From positions 3,596,001-3,660,000 of the forward strand of contig JAAXNY010000001.1 in assembly GCA_013420905.1 (NCBI GenBank): DNA of 64,000 bases, read 5' to 3'. The notes under the pieces were generated by a model. It was not told where the DNA came from. It saw only the letters and a program-made list of their open reading frames with translations, and made no database searches. This stretch comes from Collybia mongolica (taxonomy: Eukaryota; Basidiomycota; Agaricomycetes; Agaricales; Clitocybaceae). This document shows positions 20,667 to 32,966 of this stretch, piece by piece; within the stretch, counting starts at the first letter, position 1; each line of letters begins with the position of its first letter. Made by a program: the position numbers and the translations under genes.

Positions 20667-23600
20667 ATGGCTTTGCTCAGACCACTCTCTGTGGCTCTAG
20701 CCTTGACTGTAATTCCAGTGCGTCAAATTATCTACCTTACCACCTCTTATTACTGAAAACCATCAGCTATCGCTTGCTAATAAGCATATTCATTCTACAA
20801 GCACATTCAGACATCGTCGTCAAAATGGCATACCAGCCAACCTCCCTGGGAACTGGACCTCCAGAGGATGTTACACGTTTGTATATATTTTTCATCTATC
20901 ATTCCCATACTGAAAATAGCCATATCCAGGGACGATGTCGGTGCTCGTACCCTCAGTGCAGCAAATTTTGTCAGTGGAACCGCCATGACCGTTGAGGCTT
21001 GCATCAATTTTTGCGATGCCAAGTCTTTTGTCTATGCTGGTACCGAGTTTTCTGTATGTTCCATCGCTCATAACCTGTAAAATTCATGATGCTATTCTAA
21101 TGCGGACATAGACCGAATGTTGTAAGTCTTCTTTGCTTCTCGTTTCTATCCCCAATTGACCGTTTGGTGCCTTAGACTGTGACAACGATTTACATAGAGG
21201 TGTTCCTGCCACTGCGTCAGATTGCAATATGCCATGTTCAGGCAACTCTTTAGAGTCATGCGGTGCTGGTGGACGACTCAATCTTTACTGGAGCGGGGAG
21301 GAACCCCCCCCTCCCCCTGCCACTGCACCAACCATCGGAAATTGGGCTTCTCTCGGCTGTTACAGGTTTGACCTTCCAAAAAGTCTAATTTCGGAAGCTC
21401 TTACTTATCCTTAACTCTAGTGATATGGTTGATGGTGCTGGTCGTACACTTCCCGTTGCAGTGGCTGTATCTGGTGACTTGACTCAGGCAAAATGTACCT
21501 CTGCATGCTTCAATGCAGGATACCCATTGTCAGGAGCAGAATTCGCCAAGTGAGTTTCCAGCCATTACAATACGCTAAATCAACTTTATTCACGTGTTGC
21601 AATTTAGAGAGTGCTGTATGTAACACGTCCTACACTATACTTATTGGTTTCGGCTCATGTCATCTATTAGACTGCGGTAACACCCTAGGTGAAGGAGTAC
21701 CGAAGCCTGCAGCTGACTGTAATATGGTGTGCACCGGGAATTCGGAAGAGTTTTGTGGTGGTCCGAACAGGCTCAATGTCTATAATTATACTGGGACCGA
21801 TCTCCCACCACAACAACCTGGTGGTGGAGATGATCAGGGTGGTACACCCGTTTTCCCCGTCACATCAGGGCTTCCGGGAAACTGGACATACGATGCATGC
21901 TGGGTGTACGTAAGATAATATTATGCTTTCAAAGACTAAAATTGTCCCAGTGATAATGCATTTGGCCGGGCCTTTATGGTTCAGGACAATGTCACCCCCA
22001 CCCAAACTGTCGAAGCATGTATAGCTAAATGCGCAGCAAGAAACTTCACAATCGCTGGCTTGGAATTTAGCAGTGAGTAGGCTCACTCGAACACAGATCA
22101 ATCCATATCAAATACTGATTATATTTTTTCAGCCGAGTGTTGTGAGTACAATGAACATTCTTATCTTTGAAAGCCTTACCTACTTGTACGCAATAGACTG
22201 TGGTGATGTTCTCGTTGCTGGTGCGGTGAAAGCCTTGGAGAATTCTTGCAACACGGGGTGCGGTGGAAACGCCACGTATGTATAAGTTATCACACCCTAT
22301 CCTCCCCGCTTATCGGCTAAATAGTGAGGCATGTGGAGGCCCTAGTCGATTATCAGTCTACTCCTCCACTGGCAACGTTACCGCGCTCCCCGTACCTATT
22401 CCACTCAACGCGTCTCTTCCTGGGGAGTGGGAATACAAAGGCTGCTTCCGGTCAGTACCAGTTTTGAGGCAATATGGCTTTCTTAACCCTCCCATCCAGT
22501 GAACCCCAGGGTGAACGAGCACTTCCCAATCAAATCATCTGGACTGGCAATAACTCGGCACTTGCCTGCATGAATCAGTGCGCCGCATTCGGTTATCCCG
22601 TTTCCGCTACTGAGGTAAGCCATGAGTCATAGGCTAGGGGACCCACGTTAACAATAGCCGTCCTTTAGTTTGGTGAACAATGTTGTAAGTGATTACCCAG
22701 GTACTAGCTGCACCACGTTAACATTCCTTGAAGATTGTGGCGATCCCGAAGACCTCGACAAAAGTGGCTCCACCTTTGGTGCGGAATCCGAATGTACACA
22801 ACCTTGCCCCGGTGACCCCTTCCACCTGTGTGGGGGCGGGGACAGACTAACTCTCTATCAATGGAACGGATCCATGAATGTCTGGCATAGACCTGAGAAC
22901 ACCGGTCGCTATGAAGTACGCTCCTCATATTCTATTCCGTGTATATCTTTGCTAACTTTTTGTCATAGTTCTTTAGTAAGTCATGATTCGCGTTCCGAAT
23001 AGAGTTGACGTTGACTTATGATTGCTATGGGTCTTCCTAGTCCCTGGGTAAGTGCATTCAGTCGCACTAGGAACCTTACCTTATTCTAAGCCTCTAGTGT
23101 TGTTGTTCCTCTAATTGCAACACTGGGCATTAATGATAAAGTTACATTCCTTGAGAAAGGAGGAACTGGGTACGTGGCACGTAGCACGGCTTATAAGGCG
23201 TCATTCTCACTCCAACTTCACGTAGATTCCCCAACTCTACTGGCGCATACGAACTCGATTTGAGTTTGGCTCCAGATTTTAACAAGGCTTGGCGTGAAAT
23301 GCACATCAAAACAGATGTTTTCTGCGCCGGGAGTGTCATCCTTCCTGATAAAGGCGGCCGTCAAATCAACGTTGGTGGCTGGTCTTTGGATTCGACATTC
23401 GGCGTACGTTTGTATACCCCTGATGGATTGCCTGGTGTCAATTCGACTAATGACTGGGAGGAGAACTTCCATGTGCTTGCCCTTCAAGTAATTATACATC
23501 ACGTTTTCTTTTCTTTGACACTGAAGAATAGTGCTTCAGCGTGGTCGTTGGTATCCTACAGCCGCTATGTTGGCGAATGGGTCTATTCTTGTCATTGGTG

Positions 23601-25053
23601 GCGAGACTGGCAGTAACGCTTCGCCACAGCCTAATTTGGAAATTCTTCCCAAGCCGGAAGGTGGAGACACTGTCGTCGACCTTGAGTGGCTCGCACGCAC
23701 GGACCCTAACAACTTGTATCCTTTTATCTTTATCCTGCCAAGCGAGCGTGTTTTCGTTGGTTAGTCTAAATTTCACATCTTTCCGACCAGCCATTCATTA
23801 CTGCGATCAGGTTATTGGAACGAGGCGCGCATTCTGGATCCAGTGACGTTCGACACGGTACAGGAACTACCAAACATCCCTGGTGATGTAGACAATTGTA
23901 AAATATTCTTTCCTATACGCCAAATGTCAACTCACAGACTTATCAGTCCTTGGAGGACGTACATACCCTCTGGAAGGTAAGTTGACGTATCTATTACTAT
24001 ACACAAATCCTGATAGATTGCATGTACTATAGGTGCCGCCATGCTCTTCCCTCAATACGCACCATACACAGATCCTCTCAGAGTATTGATTTGTGGTGGT
24101 TCGGGCGAAGGTGCCAATAAGGTGCTCGACAATTGTGTGTCAATCGCTCCGGAAGAGCCCAACCCTACCTGGGTTTTGGAACGCATGGTGAGTTCTGGGA
24201 GCTCAAGTCTGACTGGCCTCTGATGGTCATTTCCAGCCGTCGCGGCGAGTGATGGCATGTATGGTTGCTTTACCCGATGGAACATTTGTGATTATGAATG
24301 GTGCGAAACAGGGTGTGGCAGGCTTTGGTTTGGCCAACGATCCAAATTTCGACGCGGTTCTTTACGACCCCGCTCTTGCTATTGGACAACGCATGTCTGT
24401 GCTGAACTCGACCACTATCGCTCGCATGTATCATTCAGAGGCCTTCCTTCTTCCTGATGGTCGTATAATGATCTCAGGATCCGATCCCCAGACCAATAAC
24501 CCTGATGGCACTGTCAAGTATCCTGAAGAATTTCGTATTGAGGTCTGTGTGGTCTGTGGGCTTGGCTTGACAAGAAGACTGAAACGAACTTCGACCAGGT
24601 CTATATCCCCCCTTATCTCAATCAGGGATTCCGGCAACCCGAGTATAACATCACCAACACAGATTGGGTGTACGGGGAGAGTTATACCATCTCTAATGTC
24701 AAGCTCTATCAGGGAAACACGGCCGGAATGAGAATATCTCTCCTCGCGGGTTCGTAGAGTTTCCTGTCCACACCTAGTATTTTATCCAAGTCTGACGTTA
24801 CCCTCCAGCGGCATCAAGCACCCATGGTAACACGATGGGATCCAGGACGATTTTCCCTGCATTTACTTGTGCTGGAACTACATGTACCATCACCGCACCT
24901 CCTAATGCTGGCGTATCCCCCCCTGGGTGGCATATGTTATTCATTCTCGATGGTTCTACTCCATCGTATTCGAGATGGGTGCGTATTGGTGGAGATCCCG
25001 CTCAGTTGGGTAACTGGCCACAACTCCCGGGTTTTAATCCCCCGGGGATGTAA
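20667..25053 (+). CDS. Secreted glyoxal oxidase (AA5 copper radical oxidase) with four WSC domains
   Basis: Twenty-six exons sum to 3,048 nt, 1,015 residues: 20667-20717, 20767-20876, 20930-21053, 21112-21121, 21176-21365, 21421-21549, 21608-21615, 21671-21905, 21951-22072, 22133-22141, 22197-22275, 22325-22450, 22500-22614, 22669-22684, 22734-22915, 22969-22975, 23041-23047, 23098-23169, 23226-23487, 23540-23759, 23811-23897, 23947-23976, 24033-24187, 24237-24542, 24599-24749, 24809-25053. A signal peptide ([17 protein letters not shown]...) precedes four Cys-rich WSC domains (~44-500), each starting with a GxW..xGC(Y/F/W) motif, probably carbohydrate-binding. The oxidase domain keeps the radical Cys (DVFCAG, ~564), its Tyr partner (RGRWYP, ~623), the YH copper ligands (ARMYHSEA, ~846) and the last His (SSTHGNTMG, ~939). 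Such enzymes oxidise aldehydes and release H2O2 outside the cell; the exact substrate is unknown. Confidence 0.93.
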
Positions 25054-25704
25054 TATTCTTGCTTTTATATGTACTCCTTTTTATTCGAACGGAATAGATA
25101 AGCCACTCGCGGACATCGCTAAATTAAGTAGTATGTACTTGCGTCTGTCTTGCAGAGGCAGTGTTTTTACAATGAACATTCATATTTAACGGTGTTTAGT
25201 TGTGACGAGTCGGTGCATGGTTAGGGGACTTTACCGCCGAAGCCTTGCCGAGGATCGAAGACATTCTTCATTCTCTTGCGCGAAACATCCTTAGAAAGCT
25301 GGAATGAAACTGTGTCGGTCTATCCGTATATAGTGATATAGGATACTTGTAATAGTTCTGCTAGTATATACTTTCAGTCCTGAATCAGTAAGCAACAGAG
25401 GGAGCAGACATGTCCGCTATTTGTATTATTATGGACACGGGGCTACCATGAGGAAAGATACATGTGTACATTGGAAAAGACACTATTAATAGAGTAACAC
25501 ATCTATTTGAATATAGAGAACAAGACAATGAAAAATGTCTGTCGGATTCCATGTCAATACGATAGCTCGCAAAACGTCCAAGTTAAGAATCCGCCATGGA
25601 TGGCCAAGCGATTCCACGATGCCCAAAACCAAGGAAGGAGAAGAGTGTTCATAAAGAGTGTGCGAAGAGAAGGTGATGTAGCGATTATGGGTTTGGTGAT
25701 TGAT
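25054..25704. other. Convergent intergenic spacer
   Basis: Contains the 3' UTRs of the converging glyoxal oxidase (+) and GT2 (-) genes. No ORF of note. Confidence 0.5.
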
Positions 25705-28700
25705 TTAGGGATAGTTGGGTCTCGGCCTTAGTAAGAGAAGATCATGAGCCAGGGGTTCAACACGATCTGTGGGAGTAAGGATGCGGTTAGATGTGCCTCC
25801 GAGGTGGCAGAGGTAGACGTACAGGGAAAAGAATGTGGCCGCCAGCAACAATTCTGTAATATACATGTCAGTCGTAACCGGGCGAAGAGAGGCATGTAAC
25901 TCACCCCATGGGGACAATGACAGCCCAGGAGGTTCCTGGAATGCCCCACTCGGGTGGAACTGCCGGCGTCGACAGAACAATCATAGCGATAATAGCAATG
26001 AAACACAGGACAAATGCAAACCAGAAACGATTCCAGATCCTGGGGACTTCGATCCAGAAATTTGAACGTTCGACTTCCTATAATTGATATGTTAAAAGTT
26101 ATAAAACGATGGACATAGTGCGTCTGGACAAACCTTTTTCGTTGCTCCCCATGTGATATTGTATGAGAACAGATGGGCTAGAAGCGCGGTGGACAAATGG
26201 ATGCTCAAGCCACCGAAGAAGAAGAAACTACAACGGGTATCAGGCTGTGTACCATCCTTCCAATGTAAAAACGCTCACAAGAAAGGTATCCATGTGATAT
26301 TTTCAATTAATGAAGAGATTATGTCGCGTTGGCCAAGACGGTATTCAAGGAGCGTGTAACCGAGATTTCCAGCACCCGGGAAGACTACTGTGCAGGCAAG
26401 CCAGATTTCGAAACTGTGCATGTAGTAGCCGTCAACCTGGAGTGCGAACCCGAGCAGGAGATAATTAAGGACGGAGAGAGCCGCAGAGGCGGCAATTCCG
26501 TAGTAGGAGAACATGTACGACATCATCGTAACTTTGTAATGAGCGGGAGCATTCGACCAGAGAAAGAGACGGAGCTGCTTGGTAATGGGTCCCATGTGCC
26601 ACCAATCAATGAGGGGGTTAAAGATCAACTCATTGCACCCTGTAATTCCGTGAGTTGAGGTGCATCAACTTACTAGGTCTGGGGTCTGTACGAACCATAA
26701 GAATATTTCTGCCATCTGTTGAGTTCATCATCCACAGTGAGAGATACACCTTCCTTGAACCCTCCCTCAGAATAAGTTGCCCATCGGATGATATAGCCCT
26801 TTAGCTGAAGTCGGAGAGCCATATCGAAGTCCTCCGAAACGTTGCTTTCTGACCAAATCTTTGTGACGCCATCGGCGAGGTCAACAAACGCAGCATCTTG
26901 AATAGCCGACCATCTCAGAAATGCATTATGTCCTACGAAGGGTGCCACCTCGCCGTTGGCACAACCCATAGATATACACTTGTTAATGCGGCGTGTGAAG
27001 TGGGCGATACCATTCTCAAAATAATGATGAGCAACCTGCATAACGTCTAAAATGAAGATGATAATAAGATAGTGAACGGGGAGTAAAGCGGAAGCAGCCA
27101 ACCAGATTCGTGTTGGATGATTGCAACTTCCGGGCACTCGTAGAGCTCGCGCGCAGCATCCCTGAAACAGTCCTAGAGACGAGAGTTACATCCGACTTGC
27201 GGAATAGATCCAAGGAAGACGTACCTCAGGTACGATTGTATCTGAATCAACAATGAGAATGATTTCACCAACACGGATGGACCTGGCATTGTTGGCCCAG
27301 GGTTTCCATTTTTGACCATTATCCTGGTACACCTCCTCGATGGCAAGCTCTAGAGCTCTCTCTTCCAAGGACTCTGCGTCACCAATGTCACCGGATGTTT
27401 CGAGTGCAAGGATGTGCTTCTCCATAAGCAGGGAGAGCTAATCATATATTATGAGTCATAGTAATGATCGGTACGGACGTGCTGACCTGCAAACCGTAGT
27501 TCATATTAGATGCCTTCTTGAAACGACCCGCGCGCTTAAAACCGTCTGCGTTGCTTGAATGTGGAGGTCGAGCAACCCAACCAATATTGTGGTCCGCGTA
27601 AAAGGCAATGCGCTTTTCCCTTTCTTCTTCACTGATCAACTGGAGTCCATCATCATGAACAAAAATAGCAGAGGTGCCTCCTTGTCTCGCATATGTTTGC
27701 ATGGCCTTCTTGAGCGAAAAAACGGAAGGGGTACTATATGTCAAGTGAAGTTAGTATTCTTCAACACAAAATGTCAAAATGAGTAATGTCCCATCACATA
27801 GCTCTTCGGTGCAGGAAAGAGACGAACAGATAAACAATAAGTCAATAATGAGTAGACTTACATTGTTTCCTCCAAGCTTTCTTTATACACAGGGAGTTCA
27901 ATCGTGACATGAGGCAATTGCGCATCAACTTCGGGAATCTTGTCTGGTTTGATAGCAGAGTAGTAGCGAGAGTTTTCATGATATTGTGCGACAGGCCCCA
28001 AGCTGTAAGATAATGAGTATAATGGAAGCTATTGAAACGTAAAGTACTCACACAAATGACACATTCGTGACTACTTGAAGAGCAAAGAACTAACTAAAGT
28101 GTTAGACACTCAAAGCGCGGTAACTGTGGAAAACTTTACCAGAGATATGCAAAGCAGGAAAGGCGTTGTAGCAAGCAGGCCGAACCGAGAATAATCGTGA
28201 TCAAGTCGCCATTCCTGAAGAAGGATGGTGATACCACTGGCAATAAAAACTATGGGCACACGTAAGGCACCCTCCATACTGCCAGGGGGCGGAACTCACA
28301 AATTGCCAAGCCAAGTCCAAAACCTCCATATACAGGGGCGAACAGTCTGATAGGCCGTGCTTCTCGTCCTGTTAGGCTGGCTCCCTTCTCTACATCAGTC
28401 GGAACAGTGTTGGTAGGCCTTTTCTTGGAAAGCCGCCAGCTCCACTTTGCTTTTTTGGCTGGTGTATCTTTAGACTGAACCTTAAGTGCAGCTTCCTTTT
28501 CTGCGAGTGCAACCGCGGCAATCGCATCGGTGACAGTGACGGGTGCGCGCGGGGGCTTCTCAGTCAAATTGACGTTCGAGGCAGTAGTTGAAGGAGCGAT
28601 GGATGTGGTGGTCGAAGTCACGATAGATACATTCGTTGGTCGGGAGCGCCAGACGAGTTTCATGAGCTTCTCGTCGAATTCGGCGCATAGGGGGACAATG

Positions 28701-29344
28701 TGGTCGAGGTCGTCTGACCAGACGACAAGAACCCGTTCATCGCGCTAAAGATCGTGGGTTAAGAAAATACACGGTAAGTACGATGAAATGAACTTACTAT
28801 GAAAGCGCCACATTGTTCCTTGTCGGCTTTTGGAAGATGGCTCATGGAATCAAGAATTTGAATGCGCGTGTTGCTGTCGAGGTTAATGGCGACATCCTCC
28901 TCTTGTCTGTGCCGCAAAGAGAATGTTAACCTCTATTCCGCAGGAAAATAGGACATAATTACATTGTGGCCAATGCTGAGTGGACCGCAGCGCTTCGAAC
29001 TTTGACTGCGACAAGGGGATTCAAAGTACGTACGGCTGCCTCAAAAGGTGCCAAGTACGGATTTTCGTACGGGAAAACTCGAAACTGGCCAGGATCAATT
29101 CTTAGACATACTCCTGCGGAGATGTTTTCCTCGGATGGCTTGAACCAAGCATCCCCTTGAGTCTAGAAAACATTGTAGAAGTGAGCATGTGCTCATCGTT
29201 AAGAAGCAATGAAATCAGACGGGTCGAACAGGTGGCACACCACGCTCTCGTTGTAGATACTACGAACATCAGAAGCAGAGAACTCACTGAACGAAAGATC
29301 CAATGCAACACGGCGTCGAAGGAATCATAGTCCATGGCACCCAA
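25705..29344 (-). CDS. Polytopic family-2 glycosyltransferase (GT2)
   Basis: Fifteen exons can be followed: 29344-29288, 29162-28963, 28906-28798, 28744-28300, 28249-28140, 28089-28052, 28002-27862, 27733-27487, 27437-27225, 27172-27103, 27046-26696, 26639-26279, 26227-26134, 26077-25905, then from 25853. The protein has about 890-920 residues. After a disordered N-terminal third and two TM helices comes PHVTIELPVYKESLEETI, the GT2 entry motif, then HDDG (~395), DSD (~513, the DxD for UDP-sugar and metal), EDFDMAL (~618, catalytic base) and NRWQKY (~656, QxxRW-like), followed by several TM helices. This is the layout of processive GT2 synthases that extrude a polysaccharide; the product is unknown. 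The last junction is ambiguous: canonical splicing gives a stop near 25787, while a frame one base off would add a further TM helix ending at 25705. Confidence 0.85.
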
Positions 29345-32300
29345 TTATACTGGCTGACGAGGGAGAAAAAAATTCGAAACCCGGGTCGTAAGATAAAGCA
29401 ACGGGCACAAAGGAACATAAATTTGGAGTCCACGAGTTTAAAAGAGAATCCAGAAATGGGTTATCAGACGTTATCATTCTTCGGCAAACAGAACTTCAGA
29501 CATGGCTTCCTTCGGACAGGGCTCCCAAACGAGAGGTGAGACTCCTAGATTTGGCTGCGAGATTGCGGGTAACCCGTTTTGTTGTGCGCACTTGTGACTG
29601 GTGGATCTGACGGGAGTTGCGTGCTGAAGTGACAGTTCGGTCAGCGAGAAATTCCCTCGGCAACAGCACATTCAAATACAGGTACAAAGACGCATACTTA
29701 CCTGTTCCTCGATATAAACGCATTTGCTACAAATAACCGCCTTCTTTCCCTTGGGATTTGATCGGATTATCGAATGACCCGCTGAAAGCTGAGAAGAAAA
29801 ATCCCATCAACTTGTGCCAACAGGATGATCCATCCCGAGAAGATAACAAAAAGAACATATTATAAGAGCCCTGACATCGGAATATACCAGAATCCATATT
29901 TCAAAATCAAAAACAGTAAAAGAAGAGAAACCCGCTGGAACATTTGCGCTTACCATCCTTGCCGAACCCTGAGTTGATCCTGTACAGAGCATCCGTGGGG
30001 TTTAGGTCGGTCCTTATAGCTTGGCAGTTTCATCAGTCCATCGATGAGACAGTCAGATTAACCCGGTGTATGGCATGGATATTGACGCTCTAGGCCAGGA
30101 TTCCACGGATTACACGGCCCAAGTAGATGAATCGCAGCTTGTAACAGTCAAATCTGACACCGACGTGGGAAGAGAAGTGATGAGAGAAGGCTCTGAATAT
30201 TAGGATGTTTGCGCTCTCAGGCTCCTGCAGCTGTCATTGTGCTGTCACCTGTCAGGCCCTCAGGTTGGTCCCTCGCACTCCACAATTTGCTTATTTACTT
30301 CTGTTTTCTAAGAGTAATAGGCCTTCAAAAATAAAGTAAAAGTCGCAGGCTCGGAACACGCTCATCATCACCACCAAGAGCCCAGAGCCGCTGTTAGGGG
30401 GGTGAAATGTACAGACAGGCTCGAAAATACTAAAGTGGCTCTCACCATTTACTAACACTGAAATCAGGCATCCTGCCGCTCGAAGGCGACGGATCCTGAG
30501 TATCCAATTTTTAGTCCCTCCCACATGCTCCTGCCAGTAAATATTGGACAATCATCCCGAAAATGCTCGTTAAACGCAAACATATGTGATCCATTCATCA
30601 TCATCCGCCAGGACCATGAGCAAATTAGCATACTTCTCAACCTCTCCAACAGAACCCCTACGTCCATCGGAGGCTCACAAGAAACGTTACGCTAAAATTT
30701 CCATCACATCCAGGAAGGATAGTACTGGTATGTCCCGCTCAGATGATTGATTTTGAACGTGGAGGCGCTCAATCATCCTGTAACCCATAACATAAAGCCG
30801 ACCCGAAGCGCCACTGACGGGATTGGTACTAGTGAACCACGCAGAGCAACCACTGCTTCTGACATCGTGCATGCTATACTTCAAACAGTCGAATTGCCGC
30901 ACATGTCGGCTTGACTGGGGCCTTTCACGTAAGTTAAGTTGCAGTGTTGGTGCCGTGGGTCAGTGAGATCCCAACTGAAATCTTTGGAATATCTTTTGCA
31001 GTTACAAACGGATGTGTTCCTCGATCCCAGAATCAAGGCACCAAAATATTGGGACCCTTGCCCGATGAGGTTTATTCAGACCTTATCTTAAGCTTGCCCG
31101 TCCGCCCGAACGACGGAAGCTATGTCGCTTCAGTTTTTTCTCCGAGACGTGAGTTTTCTCTCTTCGGTTATCATTTTCTTGTCACGCTCTGGTGCCTTGA
31201 CTGGAAGACCAGCCAGCGAATCTCAATGAAAAGTCAATGTGGAGCCGAAGTCCACCATTTAGCCAGGGATGAGCTCAGGACATAAACACTCAAAAGCCAA
31301 ACTCAAAGCCCCAATCATGACGTATTCTCTAGATGAAGGACTTATTTTTCCATGGTTAGGCTTCCCCTATGCAGTGCCGACAGCGGTGATTCGTTGACTA
31401 TATTGCGTGTAGACTGCTTCTGTCATACATTGTAGTACCGGTTACGGCCCAGGCACTTACGCCATCCTGAAATCCGCTTCCGTCGACTCGGCGCTGGTGG
31501 GACCATGTGAGTATCAAATTGACCCAATAATGCGGTTGAAGACGTGTGTTGGTAGTGTGCACTGACCGTTACCAGTAGCATGTTCATGATCATTGCAATC
31601 TGTGGTTTATTATTTATTTAAAGTTATCATGTGACAGAAAATTCCGAGATTCCCCCTCAAGGCCTAGCCGCTCGCAACTCGAAGAACAAAGCATCTTGTG
31701 GCAAACATTCAGTGCTTCCTTATAAGTATCAACCATACACTAATATTAAAGGACCTCCACGCGGATCACAACTTAACCTTCCCATCCCGCTGATTCGAGC
31801 CGTCTTGTCACCTACCGAGTGCTTCGAATCCTGACTTCCCAATACTCTCTCCCCACGCACACGTAGAATCCCAGAAATCCATCAAATCTCATGCCTGCAC
31901 AAACTTTGGGCCGAAATGCATTGCAAAGTACATACACTTCAGGCGCCAGCGAATGTCGACATTCACCATCCCCTGGTGCCTGGAGGCTCTCATGTTCTTT
32001 CATTATGGAACGTTTTACATTGAATGTCTATTTTCCGCGCCAGCCCAAAACAAGACATACTACTTCAAGTTATTGATAATGGAGTTGTGCGTTCCTTGAT
32101 AGGTGTTCCGAAGCATAGGAAGGTGGCATTGACCGAAATGTGCTGCGTGGCAGCGTTTGTCGATCCTGACCTGATGGAACAATACCGATAACCGCGGCAC
32201 AGGGATGAAAAGAGTTATGTATGGGCGTTTGGGAACTGCTCATACTCCTGTTCGGCCCCACCAAAGAGTGTTGGGTAAAGTTGGTCAACGCCTGTGGATG

Positions 32301-32966
32301 AACTTTGCTGCGCAGCACGCCATATTACAGATATGGTATGCCGTAGGAAAACCCACTGATCCATCCGGATGATCGGCACATGTCTATCAGTGGGATCGGG
32401 CTTGTCGTTCCGATTTTTATGCGACATTCGACTATGTACACCTGTCCATTCCCGGAGATAGCTGACCACACACATCATGATGAAGAAAATCTACAACTTG
32501 CTGTATTGATCGATTAACACTTCGTCTTTCACCAAGCCGGGTTATCTCCCTACACCGACAATCATTGCTGAACTATGTGTAAGTAGCATCTGGTCACTTT
32601 CAACCAATCCAGGCAAGCCGCCTAAGTGTTTCCCTACGCATTTCACCATTTAGGAACGAGGGGACAGTTTTTCAGCAACGAAAATGAGCCCTGATGGCAA
32701 ATTATCCCACCAGTGAACCTTACGTCAAGAAGGCTCGGAAATAATACAAGAGATCGATTCTGCCGTCAGATCCGCTCTCACCTAATCCGACACTTCGAGG
32801 CCAGGTACGATGATAAATGTTGGACAGGCAGACGTACCAATCAGGCGCACTTGTCGAAGCGTGAACATGTCAACCAAAGGGCTCTTATAATCTTACGACC
32901 AGCTGATCCTTCCTTAAGGCTGCTTGTTTGCGTTCCCACAAGCCCCAACGCCCCCGTGCGTTTTTC
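29345..32966. other. 3.6-kb gene-poor interval
   Basis: Holds the divergent promoters of the GT2 (-) and GH16 (+) genes. The ORFs here (for example 30944-31285 + and 30464-30902 -) lack domains, conserved motifs or convincing introns. Nothing supports a gene, though a fast-evolving or non-coding transcript cannot be excluded. Confidence 0.45.

Noticed and set aside
30944..31285. 113-codon plus-strand ORF in the GT2-GH16 interval
   Set aside because: No domain or conserved motif, and no coherent continuation by splicing.
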